DNA of 64,000 nucleotides, from positions 62,001-126,000 of the forward strand of contig NZ_UWFN01000181.1 of NCBI RefSeq assembly GCF_900602065.1, given 5' to 3'. The position numbers and the translations under genes were made by a program. The notes under the pieces were generated by a model. It did not search any database. It saw only the letters and a program-made list of their open reading frames with translations, and had not been told where the DNA came from. The first letter of the stretch is position 1, and each line of letters begins with the position of its first letter. Shown piece after piece: positions 28,601-37,750 of this stretch. Source of the stretch: Pseudomonas viridiflava. GTDB taxonomy: Bacteria; Pseudomonadota; Gammaproteobacteria; Pseudomonadales; Pseudomonadaceae.

Positions 28601-28769
28601 CTGCTTTAACCTGTGTCCCGGAGAAATTTGGCAGTAAGTGAAGCGGTCGCGAATCGGGCCATCAGCTCGATTGGCGGGGGGCGTATGCTAGCATATGCAC
28701 CCCGCGAAACCCCATTCCTGGACGTGAAGCGTTCTCAGGATGACCATGAATTGTTCGAGAGTTCCGTCG

Positions 28770-30164
28770 ATGATCCATTCTGCGCTGGTAGATGAACTGA
28801 AGACCCTCGTTGAGCCTGGAAAAGTGCTCACCGATGCCGCATCCCTTGAGGCTTACGGCAAGGACTGGACCAAGCAATTCACGCCCGCGCCCGTTGCCAT
28901 CGTCTTTCCCAAGACCATCGAGCAGGTTCAGGCCATCGTCTTGTGGGCCAATGAGCACAAGGTCGCGCTGGTTCCGTCTGGCGGCCGCACCGGCCTTTCT
29001 GCGGCGGCTGTGGCGGCAAATGGCGAAGTGGTGGTTTCGTTCGACTACATGAATCAGGTGCTGGAGCTCAACGTCACCGAGCGTACGGCTCGTGTGCAGC
29101 CGGGTGTCATCACCAAGCAATTGCAGAACCTGGCGGAAGAAAACGGCCTTTATTATCCGGTGGACTTCGCTTCCTCGGGCTCCAGTCAGATTGGCGGCAA
29201 CATCGGCACCAATGCTGGCGGGATCAAGGTCATTCGCTACGGCATGACCCGCAACTGGGTCGCAGGCCTGAAGGTTGTCACCGGCAAGGGCGACATCCTT
29301 GAGCTGAACAAGGATTTGATCAAGAACGCGACTGGCTACGATATGCGTCAGCTGTTCATCGGGGCAGAAGGTACGCTGGGCTTTGTCGTCGAAGCCACTA
29401 TGCGCCTTGATCGTGCTCCCAAGAACCTGACCGCGATGGTGCTGGGCACTGCTGACTTCAATTCGATCATGCCGGTGTTGCACGCGTTCCACGGCAAGCT
29501 GGACCTGACGGCGTTCGAATTCTTCTCGGACAAATCCTTCGCCCGTGTCATGGCTCGTGGCGACGTGCCTTCGCCATTCGATACGCCATGCCCGTTCTAT
29601 GTGCTGCTGGAATTCGAGGCCACCACCGAAGATCTGGCCAATGAAGCGTTGGCCACCTTTGAGCATTGTGTCGAACAGGGCTGGGTGCTGGATGGCGTGA
29701 TGAGCCAGAGCGAGCAGCAACTGAAAAACCTGTGGAAGCTGCGCGAGTACATCTCAGAAACCATCTCTCACTTCACGCCTTACAAGAACGACATTTCGGT
29801 GACTGTTTCAAAGGTGCCGGCGTTCCTGAGTGAAATTGATGCGATCGTTGCCGAGCACTACCCCGATTTCGAGGTGCTCTGGTACGGCCATATTGGTGAT
29901 GGCAACCTGCACCTGAACATCCTCAAGCCTGAGGCCCTCGACAAGGAAGAGTTCTTCGTCAAGTGCGCCAGGGTCAACAAATGGGTGTTCGAGACGGTGC
30001 AGAAATACAACGGCTCGATTTCTGCCGAGCACGGTGTAGGCATGACCAAGCGTGATTACCTGACGTACAGCCGTTCTCCGGTGGAAATCGAGTACATGAA
30101 AGCCATCAAGGCTGCATTCGATCCGAACGGCATCATGAACCCCGGAAAAATCTTCGCTGTTTAA
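28770..30164 (+). CDS. FAD-linked D-2-hydroxyglutarate dehydrogenase
   Basis: A 464-residue FAD enzyme of the GlcD/D2HGDH/VAO type. The PCMH FAD domain (about 40-220) has VPSGGRTGLS and SSGSSQIGGNIGTNAGG; the C-terminal domain has the metal-binding HIGDGNLHLN and SAEHGVG. The pairing with serA matches PA0316-PA0317 and the P. stutzeri system, where this enzyme recycles D-2-hydroxyglutarate to 2-oxoglutarate. The start is set at 28770 (MIHSALVDELK), the family N-terminus; an ATG 30 bases earlier is possible. Confidence 0.9.
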   Translation: MIHSALVDELKTLVEPGKVLTDAASLEAYGKDWTKQFTPAPVAIVFPKTIEQVQAIVLWANEHKVALVPSGGRTGLSAAAVAANGEVVVSFDYMNQVLELNVTERTARVQPGVITKQLQNLAEENGLYYPVDFASSGSSQIGGNIGTNAGGIKVIRYGMTRNWVAGLKVVTGKGDILELNKDLIKNATGYDMRQLFIGAEGTLGFVVEATMRLDRAPKNLTAMVLGTADFNSIMPVLHAFHGKLDLTAFEFFSDKSFARVMARGDVPSPFDTPCPFYVLLEFEATTEDLANEALATFEHCVEQGWVLDGVMSQSEQQLKNLWKLREYISETISHFTPYKNDISVTVSKVPAFLSEIDAIVAEHYPDFEVLWYGHIGDGNLHLNILKPEALDKEEFFVKCARVNKWVFETVQKYNGSISAEHGVGMTKRDYLTYSRSPVEIEYMKAIKAAFDPNGIMNPGKIFAV

Positions 30165-30214
30165 TGGGCCGCCACTTTATAGTGGCGTGACCACAACGAG
30201 ACCAAGGAGCCGCC

Positions 30215-30880
30215 ATGAGTTATCAGCACAAGTATGTCGACGGAACGAGCATCCACTTTCCCATGGGCAAGGCCGTGTGCGTGGGTCGTAACTACGCCGA
30301 GCATGCCAAGGAACTGAACAACGCAGTGCCTACCGAGCCGCTGCTGTTCATCAAGCCAGGCAGCGCGGTTGTTGCGCTGGAAGGTGGTTTCACCATCCCG
30401 GCTGATCGTGGCTCGGTGCACTACGAAGCGGAAATTGTCGTGCTGATCGGCAAGCCGCTGACCAAGAATCCGACCCGCGAAGAAGTGCTGGACGCCATCT
30501 CCGGCTTCGCTCCGGGGCTGGACCTGACCCTGCGCGACGTACAGACCAAGCTGCGTGACAAGGGCTACCCATGGGAAGAGGCCAAGTCGTTCGACGGTGC
30601 TGCAGTCATTGCGCCGTTCGTGCCGGCTGAAACCTTCTCCGACCTGACCGATATTGGCATTCGTCTGACCATCAATGGCGAAGTTCGTCAGGACGGTAAC
30701 AGCAGCGACATGCTCAACCCTATCGTGCCGGTGATCCAGCACATGGCTGCCTGCTTCTCGCTGCAGGCCGGTGACGTGATCATGACCGGCACTCCGGCAG
30801 GCGTTGGCCCGCTGTTGGCTGGCGATGAGCTGGTCCTGGAACTGGTAGGACAGAAGGCCTTCGAAAGCAGCGTTCGCTGA
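30215..30880 (+). CDS. Fumarylacetoacetate hydrolase family protein
   Basis: A 221-residue single FAH domain. Seen are VCVGRNYAEHAKEL, the metal ligands in the EAEIVVLIGK segment, and IMTGTPAGVGPL near the C-terminus. Size matches short FAHD1-like hydrolases or oxaloacetate decarboxylases. CAAGGAG precedes the ATG. It lies 50 bases after the dehydrogenase gene and could be co-transcribed; its end is marked by a terminator. The exact substrate is unknown. Confidence 0.88.
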   Translation: MSYQHKYVDGTSIHFPMGKAVCVGRNYAEHAKELNNAVPTEPLLFIKPGSAVVALEGGFTIPADRGSVHYEAEIVVLIGKPLTKNPTREEVLDAISGFAPGLDLTLRDVQTKLRDKGYPWEEAKSFDGAAVIAPFVPAETFSDLTDIGIRLTINGEVRQDGNSSDMLNPIVPVIQHMAACFSLQAGDVIMTGTPAGVGPLLAGDELVLELVGQKAFESSVR

Positions 30881-30898
30881 TTTTTTCGCGGTGACCGG

Positions 30899-30931
30899 AA
30901 CCGTCTGCGATAAGCTTCGCAGGCGGTTTTT
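30899..30931 (+). terminator. Intrinsic terminator after FAH-family gene
   Basis: CCGTCTGCGA pairs with TCGCAGGCGG (one G-U) around a six-base loop and is followed by five T. Confidence 0.88.
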
Positions 30932-31055
30932 GCGTTTTATGGGGCTTAAATAGAACAATTGGCGTTTTTTTCACAATTGATCTGGATAATCCGGCGTCCA
31001 GCCCCCTGCTTGGGGGCACTGTGCCATCTGATGTTATCCACACTTGGGAACGCTC

Positions 31056-31976
31056 ATGACCAACCCTTCATCTTCAACCCAATCGACGCGTCGTCTACCT
31101 CGCATACGCTGGTACGGTTTGCTGCTTCTGGTTGTGGTGATTGGCTACGGCATTGCTTACGCGATGCATTGGGATGATCGCGGCCTGCTGTGGCTGGGAG
31201 AGCGCTTCGAAAGCCCGTCTGAGCGCAGTGCAAGCGTCTGGCTGCCAGACTATGTCGTCGATGTCGACGCCAAGGCGCTGCCGGGCATGGAGGATGATGA
31301 GGCGTCGGATGTGTCCTATAACCCGGTGACCAAAACGCTTTTTGCGGTCATGGGCAAGAATCCATTCCTTGTCGAGCTGACGCTCAAGGGAGATGTGTTG
31401 CGCAAGATCCCTATGCTGGGCTGGAGCAATCCCGAGGCAGTTGCCGTCATGGAGAACGGCTTCATGGCGATCGCGGATGAGCGTCAGCACCAGTTGAGCA
31501 TCGTCAAGGTCAGCCCGGAGACCACTGCGCTGAATTTTGCCGATTTCCCAAGCTACGACCTTGGCGCTTCCAAAAATCAGAATAAAGCGTTTGAGTCCGT
31601 CGCCTGGGATCCACGTCGTCAGCAACTGGTGCTGGGTGAAGAGCGCCCTGCGGCGATGTTCACCTGGGCGAGTAATGGCAGTGATGTTTTGACCGGTGGC
31701 AAGCAGAAGGTCATCAACAAGTCGCTGGATCTGCGTAACCTTTCTTCGTTGACCGTCGAGCCCCGTACCGGGCACACGCTGGCGCTATCCGCGGATTCGC
31801 ACATGCTGCTGGAGCTCGATGAAAAGGGCGAGCAGGTCAGTTTCATGACGTTGCTCGGTGGTTTCAACGGATTGAAAGACACCATCCCTCGTGCTGAGGG
31901 CGTGGCGTTTGATGAGGATGGCAATCTGTACATCGTCAGCGAACCGAATCTGTTTTATTCGTTTCACAAGAAGTGA
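31056..31976 (+). CDS. SdiA-regulated family beta-propeller protein (copy 1)
   Basis: A 306-residue membrane-anchored protein: one N-terminal helix (about 18-36; WYGLLLLVVVIGYGIAYAM) then a YjiK/SdiA-regulated propeller domain with repeats such as ASDVSYNPVTKTLFAVMGKN and AEGVAFDEDGNLYIVSEPNLFY. The domain is expected in the periplasm. The ATG at 31056 follows TGGGAACG and is preferred to a TTG 12 bases earlier. A paralogue follows at 32227. Confidence 0.85.
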   Translation: MTNPSSSTQSTRRLPRIRWYGLLLLVVVIGYGIAYAMHWDDRGLLWLGERFESPSERSASVWLPDYVVDVDAKALPGMEDDEASDVSYNPVTKTLFAVMGKNPFLVELTLKGDVLRKIPMLGWSNPEAVAVMENGFMAIADERQHQLSIVKVSPETTALNFADFPSYDLGASKNQNKAFESVAWDPRRQQLVLGEERPAAMFTWASNGSDVLTGGKQKVINKSLDLRNLSSLTVEPRTGHTLALSADSHMLLELDEKGEQVSFMTLLGGFNGLKDTIPRAEGVAFDEDGNLYIVSEPNLFYSFHKK

Positions 31977-32039
31977 TGGGTTTCAGTAAGGAATTCAGTT
32001 CTATGAGGAGGATTCTAAGCTGGCCTGCAAACACACTTC

Positions 32040-32133
32040 CGGTGGGAGCGAATTCATTCGCGAAGGGGCCGGCCCATACAATGCATATGCAGCGTCTGAC
32101 AATCAGTCTTCCCGGATGAATTCGGTCCCACAG
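32040..32133. repeat. Degenerate REP doublet, family C
   Basis: The left arm is good; the right arm (GGATGAATTCGGTCCCACAG) has several changes. Lies between the two propeller genes. Confidence 0.8.
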
Positions 32134-32226
32134 ATGAACTTGTTCCTATAATGGCTCTGCGCCATTAAGCTTCAATTCATATTCGCGTGCTATTTATGCT
32201 GCCCGCCCCATCCTTGAGCCTTCTGA

Positions 32227-33135
32227 ATGCGCCAGCTCCTCTCTTTCCGAAAAATCGTTGTTGCGGTCCTGATTCTGCTGGCGGTGCTGTTATTTTTTGC
32301 CAACCGTGAATACCGTTTCGCCGAGCGTGCCCTGTTCAACTGGCATCTACTTTGGCAAGACAAAGACGCACAGGTCATGGGGCTGGGCGATTATCGGGTG
32401 GTCATCGAGGGCCAGGTTATTGCCGGGCTGGAGGATGATGTCTCGGCCCTGAGCTACGACCCGGATCGCAAGAGTCTATTCACCGTCACCAATTCAAATG
32501 CCGAAATGGTCGAACTGAGCCTTGATGGGCGGGTCTTGAAGCGTATTCCGCTGACCGGTTTCGGTGACGCTGAGGCTGTGGAATACATCAGCCCTGGCAT
32601 TTATGTGATCAGCGATGAGCGCAAGCAGCGGCTGATCAAGGTCCATGTCGATGACGAGACGACCTTCCTCGATGCCGCTGATGCCGAGCAACTCACGCTC
32701 GGCATCGGATCCGGAAACAATAACGGTTATGAAGGGCTGGCATACGACACCAAAGGGCAGCGCCTGTTTGTCGCCAAGGAGCGGCGGCCTACGCAGATCA
32801 TCGAGGTGCGTGGCTTCCCCAATATGAACGCCGATGCGCCGAGCATGATTGAGGTGTCTTCTGATGCCAAGCGTGATGCGGGGCTGTTTGTGCGGGACAT
32901 TTCCAGCCTGCAGTTCGATGAACGCAGCGGGCATTTGCTGGCTTTGTCGGACGAGTCCCGACAAATCGTAGAGCTCGATACCAAGGGACGGGCGGTGGGC
33001 AATGTATCGTTAAGCCAAGGCTCCATGGGGCTTCGCAAAACCGTGCCCCAGGCGGAAGGCATCGCGATGGATGACGACGGCACCCTGTATCTGGTGAGCG
33101 AGCCGAATCTGTTTTATGTGTTCAAAAAGCCCTGA
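32227..33135 (+). CDS. SdiA-regulated family beta-propeller protein (copy 2)
   Basis: A 302-residue paralogue of the preceding gene with the same plan: N-terminal helix (about 10-26; VVAVLILLAVLLFFA) and a propeller ending AEGIAMDDDGTLYLVSEPNL, almost matching copy 1 at this site but diverged elsewhere. No clear ribosome binding site precedes the ATG. Function unknown; periplasmic sensor or enzyme is possible. A family D REP follows. Confidence 0.83.
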   Translation: MRQLLSFRKIVVAVLILLAVLLFFANREYRFAERALFNWHLLWQDKDAQVMGLGDYRVVIEGQVIAGLEDDVSALSYDPDRKSLFTVTNSNAEMVELSLDGRVLKRIPLTGFGDAEAVEYISPGIYVISDERKQRLIKVHVDDETTFLDAADAEQLTLGIGSGNNNGYEGLAYDTKGQRLFVAKERRPTQIIEVRGFPNMNADAPSMIEVSSDAKRDAGLFVRDISSLQFDERSGHLLALSDESRQIVELDTKGRAVGNVSLSQGSMGLRKTVPQAEGIAMDDDGTLYLVSEPNLFYVFKKP

Positions 33136-33151
33136 GGTTTTTATGCCGGTT

Positions 33152-33242
33152 CTGTAGGAGTGAGCTTGCTCGCGATGGCGTACTCCCTGGCATTACTTGT
33201 TTGAATAAAGGACCGCAATCGCGAGCAAGCTCGCTCCTACAG
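33152..33242. repeat. REP doublet, family D
   Basis: Arms GTAGGAGTGAGCTTGCTCGC and complement. Family D is marked by GAGCTTGCTCGCGAT. Confidence 0.9.
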
Positions 33243-33268
33243 CCCCCCATTCACTGCGGCGCAGGCAA

Positions 33269-33940
33269 TCAACGCGTCAGCGTTTTAACCCCTTCACTCG
33301 TCCCCAGCAGCAGCAAGTCCGCAGGGCGCGCAGCAAACAGGCCGTTGGTCACAACACCAACGATGGCATTGATCTGGCTTTCCAGTTCGACCGGGTTAGT
33401 GATGTTCATGTTGTGTACATCAAGAATGATATTGCCGTTATCGGTCAGCACGCCTTCACGGTAAACCGGGTCGCCGCCCAGTTTTACCAGTTGGCGGGCA
33501 ACATGGCTGCGCGCCATCGGGATCACTTCAACAGGCAACGGGAACGCGCCTAGCACGGGTACCAGCTTGCTGGCGTCGGCGATGCAGATAAAAGTCTTGG
33601 CTACGGCCGCAACGATCTTTTCGCGGGTCAATGCCGCGCCGCCGCCTTTGATCAGGTTCAGGTGCTCATCGCTTTCGTCGGCACCGTCGATGTAGAACTC
33701 CAGATCGCTGACAGTGTTGAGCTCGTAAACCGGGATGCCGTGGCCCTTGAGGCGTGCAGCAGTGGCTTCGGAGCTGGCAACTGCGCCGTCGAATGCGCCT
33801 TTGTGCTGGGCCAGAGCATCAATGAAACAGTTGGCGGTGGAGCCGGTCCCGACGCCGACGATGCTCTTGTCGTCCAGTTTCGGAAGGATGAAATCCACGG
33901 CGGCCTGCGCCACGGCTTGTTTGAGTTGATCCTGGTTCAT
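33269..33940 (-). CDS. rpiA: Ribose-5-phosphate isomerase A
   Basis: A 223-residue RpiA that interconverts ribose-5-phosphate and ribulose-5-phosphate. Motifs: [42 protein letters not shown] (with the catalytic Asp and Lys), and [13 protein letters not shown] at the end. Full length. Divergent from ilvA with a family D-type REP between, as in other pseudomonads. Confidence 0.95.
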   Translation of the reverse strand: MNQDQLKQAVAQAAVDFILPKLDDKSIVGVGTGSTANCFIDALAQHKGAFDGAVASSEATAARLKGHGIPVYELNTVSDLEFYIDGADESDEHLNLIKGGGAALTREKIVAAVAKTFICIADASKLVPVLGAFPLPVEVIPMARSHVARQLVKLGGDPVYREGVLTDNGNIILDVHNMNITNPVELESQINAIVGVVTNGLFAARPADLLLLGTSEGVKTLTR

Positions 33941-33970
33941 GCGGGCTCCACGGGTGCCGGGTATATAGAC

Positions 33971-34062
33971 CTGTAGGAGCGCGCTTGCCCGCGATTACGT
34001 TGTGTCAGACGCCATCAACGCTGGATGTGCCGATGCCATCGCGGGCAAGCGCGCTCCTACAG
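33971..34062. repeat. REP doublet, family B/D intermediate
   Basis: Arms GTAGGAGCGCGCTTGCCCGC and complement combine the GTAGGAGC start of family D with the TGCCCGCGAT core of family B. Confidence 0.88.
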
Positions 34063-34186
34063 ATTGAGGAAAAGGGCGCGCATTATAGCGACATGCCAGC
34101 GCCAAAGCCCCGTGATTCGTGTGGTCGTGCATCGGAGTGCGGGTTAGACTTCCTGTCCTTGCCCTTTTGCCAGTGATGTCGCCGTG

Positions 34187-35701
34187 ATGCTTGAACAGTA
34201 CGTCAAAAAAATCCTCACCTCTCGCGTCTATGACGTGGCCGTGGAAACCCCATTGCAGGGCGCTCGTCAGCTGTCCGAGCGACTGGGCAATCAAGTACTG
34301 CTCAAGCGCGAAGACTTGCAGCCGGTGTTCTCGTTCAAGATTCGTGGCGCGTACAACAAGCTGGCGCAATTGAGCCCGGAAGAGCTGGCCCGTGGCGTAG
34401 TTACAGCTTCGGCAGGCAACCACGCGCAAGGTCTGGCCCTGGCGGCGAAAACCCTGGGCGTCGAAGCCACTATCGTGATGCCCAAAACCACGCCTGAAAT
34501 CAAGGTCGAGGGCGTGCGCTCACGGGGCGGCAAAGTGGTGCTGCACGGGGATTCCTTCCCTGAAGCGCTGGCCCACTCACTGAAACTGGTGGATGAATTG
34601 GGCTTCGTGTACATCCACCCTTATGACGATCCAGACACGATTGCCGGGCAAGGCACTGTGGCGATGGAGATTCTTCGTCAGCATCAGGGCCCGCTGGACG
34701 CGATTTTTGTCCCGGTGGGCGGCGGCGGCTTGATTGCTGGTATTGCGGCCTACGTGAAGTACCTGCGTCCTGATATCAAGGTGATTGGCGTCGAACCAGA
34801 CGATTCCAACTGCCTGCAACAGGCCATGGCCTACGGCGAGCGTGTGGTGCTGCAACAGGTCGGTCTGTTTGCCGACGGCGTGGCTGTGGCGCAAATTGGT
34901 GAGTACACCTTCGACATCTGCAGGCATTACGTCGACGAAGTGATCACGGTGAGCACCGATGAAATCTGCGCGGCGATCAAGGATATTTACGACGACACTC
35001 GTTCGATCACCGAGCCAGCAGGGGCTTTGGCTGTGGCCGGGATCAAAAAGTACGTCGAGCAGGAAGCAGTCAGCGGCCAGACATTTGTCGCCATTGACTC
35101 CGGTGCCAACGTCAACTTCGACCGCTTGCGTCACGTTGCCGAGCGTGCCGAGCTGGGTGAGGGCCGCGAAGCGATCATCGCGGTGACCATCCCGGAGCAG
35201 CCGGGCAGCTTCAAGGCCTTCTGCGAAGCAATCGGCAAACGTCAGATCACCGAATTCAACTACCGTTATCACACCGACCGCGAAGCGCACATTTTTGTCG
35301 GCGTGCAGACGCATCCGGACACCGATCCCCGTAAAGGTCTGATCACAAGCCTTACCGAGCAGGGTTTCCCGGTGATTGACCTGACCGACAACGAGCTGGC
35401 CAAGCTGCATATCCGGCACATGGTTGGTGGTCATGCCGAGCGGGTCAGCGACGAAGTGGTGTTCCGCTTCGAGTTCCCGGAACGTCCGGGCGCGCTGTTC
35501 AACTTCCTCAACAAGCTGGGCGGGCAGTGGACGATTTCGATGTTCCATTACCGTAATCATGGCGCCGCAGATGGTCGTGTGGTGGCGGGGCTGGTGGTGC
35601 CCGAAGAGGAGCGGCACTTGGTCCCTGCGGCGCTGGCCGAGATTGGCTATCCCTATTGGGATGAGAGCAAGAACCCGGCTTATAAGCTGTTTTTGGGCTA
35701 G
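34187..35701 (+). CDS. ilvA: Threonine dehydratase, biosynthetic
   Basis: A 504-residue PLP enzyme that makes 2-oxobutanoate for isoleucine synthesis. The PLP lysine is K51 in FSFKIRGAY; the phosphate loop is VGGGGLIAG; two ACT-like regulatory repeats fill about 325-503 (VTIPEQPGSFKAFCEAI, FRFEFPERPGALFNFL), the biosynthetic form inhibited by isoleucine. The start could be the GTG three bases earlier; neither has a clear ribosome binding site. Confidence 0.94.
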   Translation: MLEQYVKKILTSRVYDVAVETPLQGARQLSERLGNQVLLKREDLQPVFSFKIRGAYNKLAQLSPEELARGVVTASAGNHAQGLALAAKTLGVEATIVMPKTTPEIKVEGVRSRGGKVVLHGDSFPEALAHSLKLVDELGFVYIHPYDDPDTIAGQGTVAMEILRQHQGPLDAIFVPVGGGGLIAGIAAYVKYLRPDIKVIGVEPDDSNCLQQAMAYGERVVLQQVGLFADGVAVAQIGEYTFDICRHYVDEVITVSTDEICAAIKDIYDDTRSITEPAGALAVAGIKKYVEQEAVSGQTFVAIDSGANVNFDRLRHVAERAELGEGREAIIAVTIPEQPGSFKAFCEAIGKRQITEFNYRYHTDREAHIFVGVQTHPDTDPRKGLITSLTEQGFPVIDLTDNELAKLHIRHMVGGHAERVSDEVVFRFEFPERPGALFNFLNKLGGQWTISMFHYRNHGAADGRVVAGLVVPEEERHLVPAALAEIGYPYWDESKNPAYKLFLG

Positions 35702-35723
35702 GACTGACACGCGCAGGTCTATC

Positions 35724-35819
35724 CCTGTGGGAGCGAATTCATTCGCGAAGGCATTGGTCAAGACGATGAAGATGTTTCGACTGTACCTACCTCTTCGCGA
35801 ATGAATTCGCTCCCACAGG
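35724..35819. repeat. REP doublet, family C
   Basis: Full family C doublet between ilvA and the DUF2269 gene. Confidence 0.92.
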
Positions 35820-35860
35820 GAATATGCGTTCAACCAACGCCTCAACTGGAGCCAAGAAAA

Positions 35861-36289
35861 ATGGATCACCTCACCGCCCTGAAAACCCTGCACATCTCGG
35901 CGACGGTGCTGTTCTTGCTCAGCGCCCTCGGTTTGACGATCTGGCTGATCAAGGGCCGCAGGGCAGGGTTTACCACCAACCACACCCGCCTGTTGCTGCG
36001 TCCGCGCCTGTTCGCGTGGATTCTGATGGGGTTATGTCTGCTGACCATGCCCATTACCGGCTGGTGGCTGGCGCACCTTGTTGGCTGGCCGCTGGGGCAA
36101 ACCTGGGTGCTGGCGAGCAGCGTGCTCTACACGTTGGGCGCGTTGAGCTGGCTGTGGTTGGTAATACGCCTGAACAAGCTGCGAATTGATCCTGCCAAAG
36201 GTGGCTTGAAGTTCACCCTGGCGCTGGCGATTTTCACGGTCGTCTGTTTCATCGCCATTGCCGGATTGATGGGGGCGAAGCCGGTTTGA
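35861..36289 (+). CDS. DUF2269-family integral membrane protein
   Basis: A 142-residue protein with four hydrophobic segments (about 12-30, 48-70, 78-98, 115-137). The N-terminal pattern LKTLHISATVLFLLSALG fits DUF2269. The ATG at 35861 is chosen as the start of the first helix; the frame runs on upstream into the REP. No function is known. Confidence 0.78.
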   Translation: MDHLTALKTLHISATVLFLLSALGLTIWLIKGRRAGFTTNHTRLLLRPRLFAWILMGLCLLTMPITGWWLAHLVGWPLGQTWVLASSVLYTLGALSWLWLVIRLNKLRIDPAKGGLKFTLALAIFTVVCFIAIAGLMGAKPV

Positions 36290-36322
36290 GGCTAAAGATT
36301 AGCTAACCTAGAGGCGATCTCC

Positions 36323-36414
36323 CTGTGGGAGCGGTGCTTGCCCGCGATAAGGTTTAGGTGATCCACCTGCAGAACTGCGGTGTCCTTATCGCGGGCAAGC
36401 ACCGCTCCCACAGG
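36323..36414. repeat. REP doublet, family B
   Basis: Family B doublet between convergent DUF2269 and HAD-phosphatase genes. Confidence 0.92.
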
Positions 36415-36450
36415 GGCAGCATTCCACAGTGCGATCGTGTTTCGCTGGAG

Positions 36451-37107
36451 TCATCCGCGCAGCGTAATCACCGGCCAGCCGCGGCTTTCAGCCTCGGCAC
36501 GCAACTTCGGGTCCGGGTCCACGGCTACCGGGTTGGCAACCTTTTCCAGCAGCGGCAGATCGTTTAGCGAGTCGCTGTAGAAATAGCTGCCTTCCAGGCT
36601 GAATTGGTTTTCTTCCAGCCAACGGTTCAGACGTGTCACTTTGCCTTCGCGGAAGCACGGCACATCGGTGGTGCGTCCGGTGTAACGACCGTCGACCATT
36701 TCGCATTCGGTTGCCAGCAGTGTCTCGATACCCAGACGTTCGACGATTGGTCCGGTCACGAAGCGATTGGTCGCGGTAATGACAGCCAGTTTGTCGCCTG
36801 CTTCGCGATGTTTGGCGATCAGTTCCAGCGCCTTGGGCAGAATGATCGGTTCGATGCAATCGCGCATGAAATCACGATGCCAGGCCTCTAGCTGGGCCAT
36901 CTCGGTGCTGCCGAGGATTTCCAGTGAGAAGTTCAGGTAGTCGGTCAGGTTCAAGGTCCCGGCCAGGTAATCCTGATAGAACTCGTCGTTGCGGGTTTTG
37001 TAGGTCGCGGCGTCAAGAATGCCGCGTTCGCACAGGTAGTCACCCCAGGCGTGGTCGCTGTCGCCACCCAGAAGTGTGTTGTCGAGGTCGAATAAAGCCA
37101 GGCGCAT
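36451..37107 (-). CDS. HAD-superfamily phosphatase, SerB-like subclass IB
   Basis: A 218-residue HAD hydrolase. The nucleophile motif is [13 protein letters not shown] (D7, D9), motif II lies in AVITATNRF, and the metal-binding motif in [17 protein letters not shown] helical cap occupies roughly 20-90. The start at 37107 ([11 protein letters not shown]) is preferred; the frame is open 54 bases further. Divergent from rppH as in P. aeruginosa PA0335-PA0336. Small phosphomonoester substrate likely, identity unknown. Confidence 0.87.
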   Translation of the reverse strand: MRLALFDLDNTLLGGDSDHAWGDYLCERGILDAATYKTRNDEFYQDYLAGTLNLTDYLNFSLEILGSTEMAQLEAWHRDFMRDCIEPIILPKALELIAKHREAGDKLAVITATNRFVTGPIVERLGIETLLATECEMVDGRYTGRTTDVPCFREGKVTRLNRWLEENQFSLEGSYFYSDSLNDLPLLEKVANPVAVDPDPKLRAEAESRGWPVITLRG

Positions 37108-37249
37108 GCGGTTACTCGCTGAATTTGCTGAAAAAAGAGCACCAGAATACGAGGTTTTCACAACTCTTCACATAACCTGCTAAGCCTCGTTGCTGCTTTG
37201 ATCGGCTTTGTGGAACAATGCGGTGACATGCGTTTGCGAGGTTGTTGCC

Positions 37250-37729
37250 GTGATCGACCCCGATGGTTTCCGTCCTAATGTCGGGATAATTCTGACAAAC
37301 GACTCCGGCCAGGTCCTATGGGCTCGGCGAATCAACCAAGATGCCTGGCAGTTTCCACAGGGTGGTATCAACCCTCAGGAGACGCCGGAAGACGCGCTTT
37401 ATCGTGAATTGAACGAAGAAGTCGGGCTTGAACCTGAGGATGTGCAGATTCTTGCCTGTACTCGGGGTTGGTTGCGCTATCGTTTGCCGCAACGTCTGGT
37501 CAGGACGCACAGCCAACCGCTGTGTATCGGCCAGAAGCAAAAATGGTTTCTCCTGCGCCTGGTCTCCAACGAGCAGCGGGTGCGGATGGATTTGACCGGG
37601 AAACCGGAGTTCGATGGCTGGCGTTGGGTCAGCTATTGGTATCCGCTGGGTCAGGTGGTGACATTCAAGCGCGAGGTGTATCGACGCGCACTCAAAGAGC
37701 TTGCCCCGCGCCTTTTGTCGCGCGACTGA
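37250..37729 (+). CDS. rppH: RNA pyrophosphohydrolase RppH
   Basis: A 159-residue Nudix enzyme that removes pyrophosphate from mRNA 5' ends to trigger decay. The Nudix box lies in [20 protein letters not shown] and the C-terminal half has the RppH pattern [17 protein letters not shown]. The GTG at 37250 is the start: it gives [12 protein letters not shown], the invariant family N-terminus. ptsP follows after 21 bases, the conserved rppH-ptsP pair. Confidence 0.94.
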   Translation: MIDPDGFRPNVGIILTNDSGQVLWARRINQDAWQFPQGGINPQETPEDALYRELNEEVGLEPEDVQILACTRGWLRYRLPQRLVRTHSQPLCIGQKQKWFLLRLVSNEQRVRMDLTGKPEFDGWRWVSYWYPLGQVVTFKREVYRRALKELAPRLLSRD

Positions 37730-37750
37730 CACGGAGTTCGACCCCGAGCC

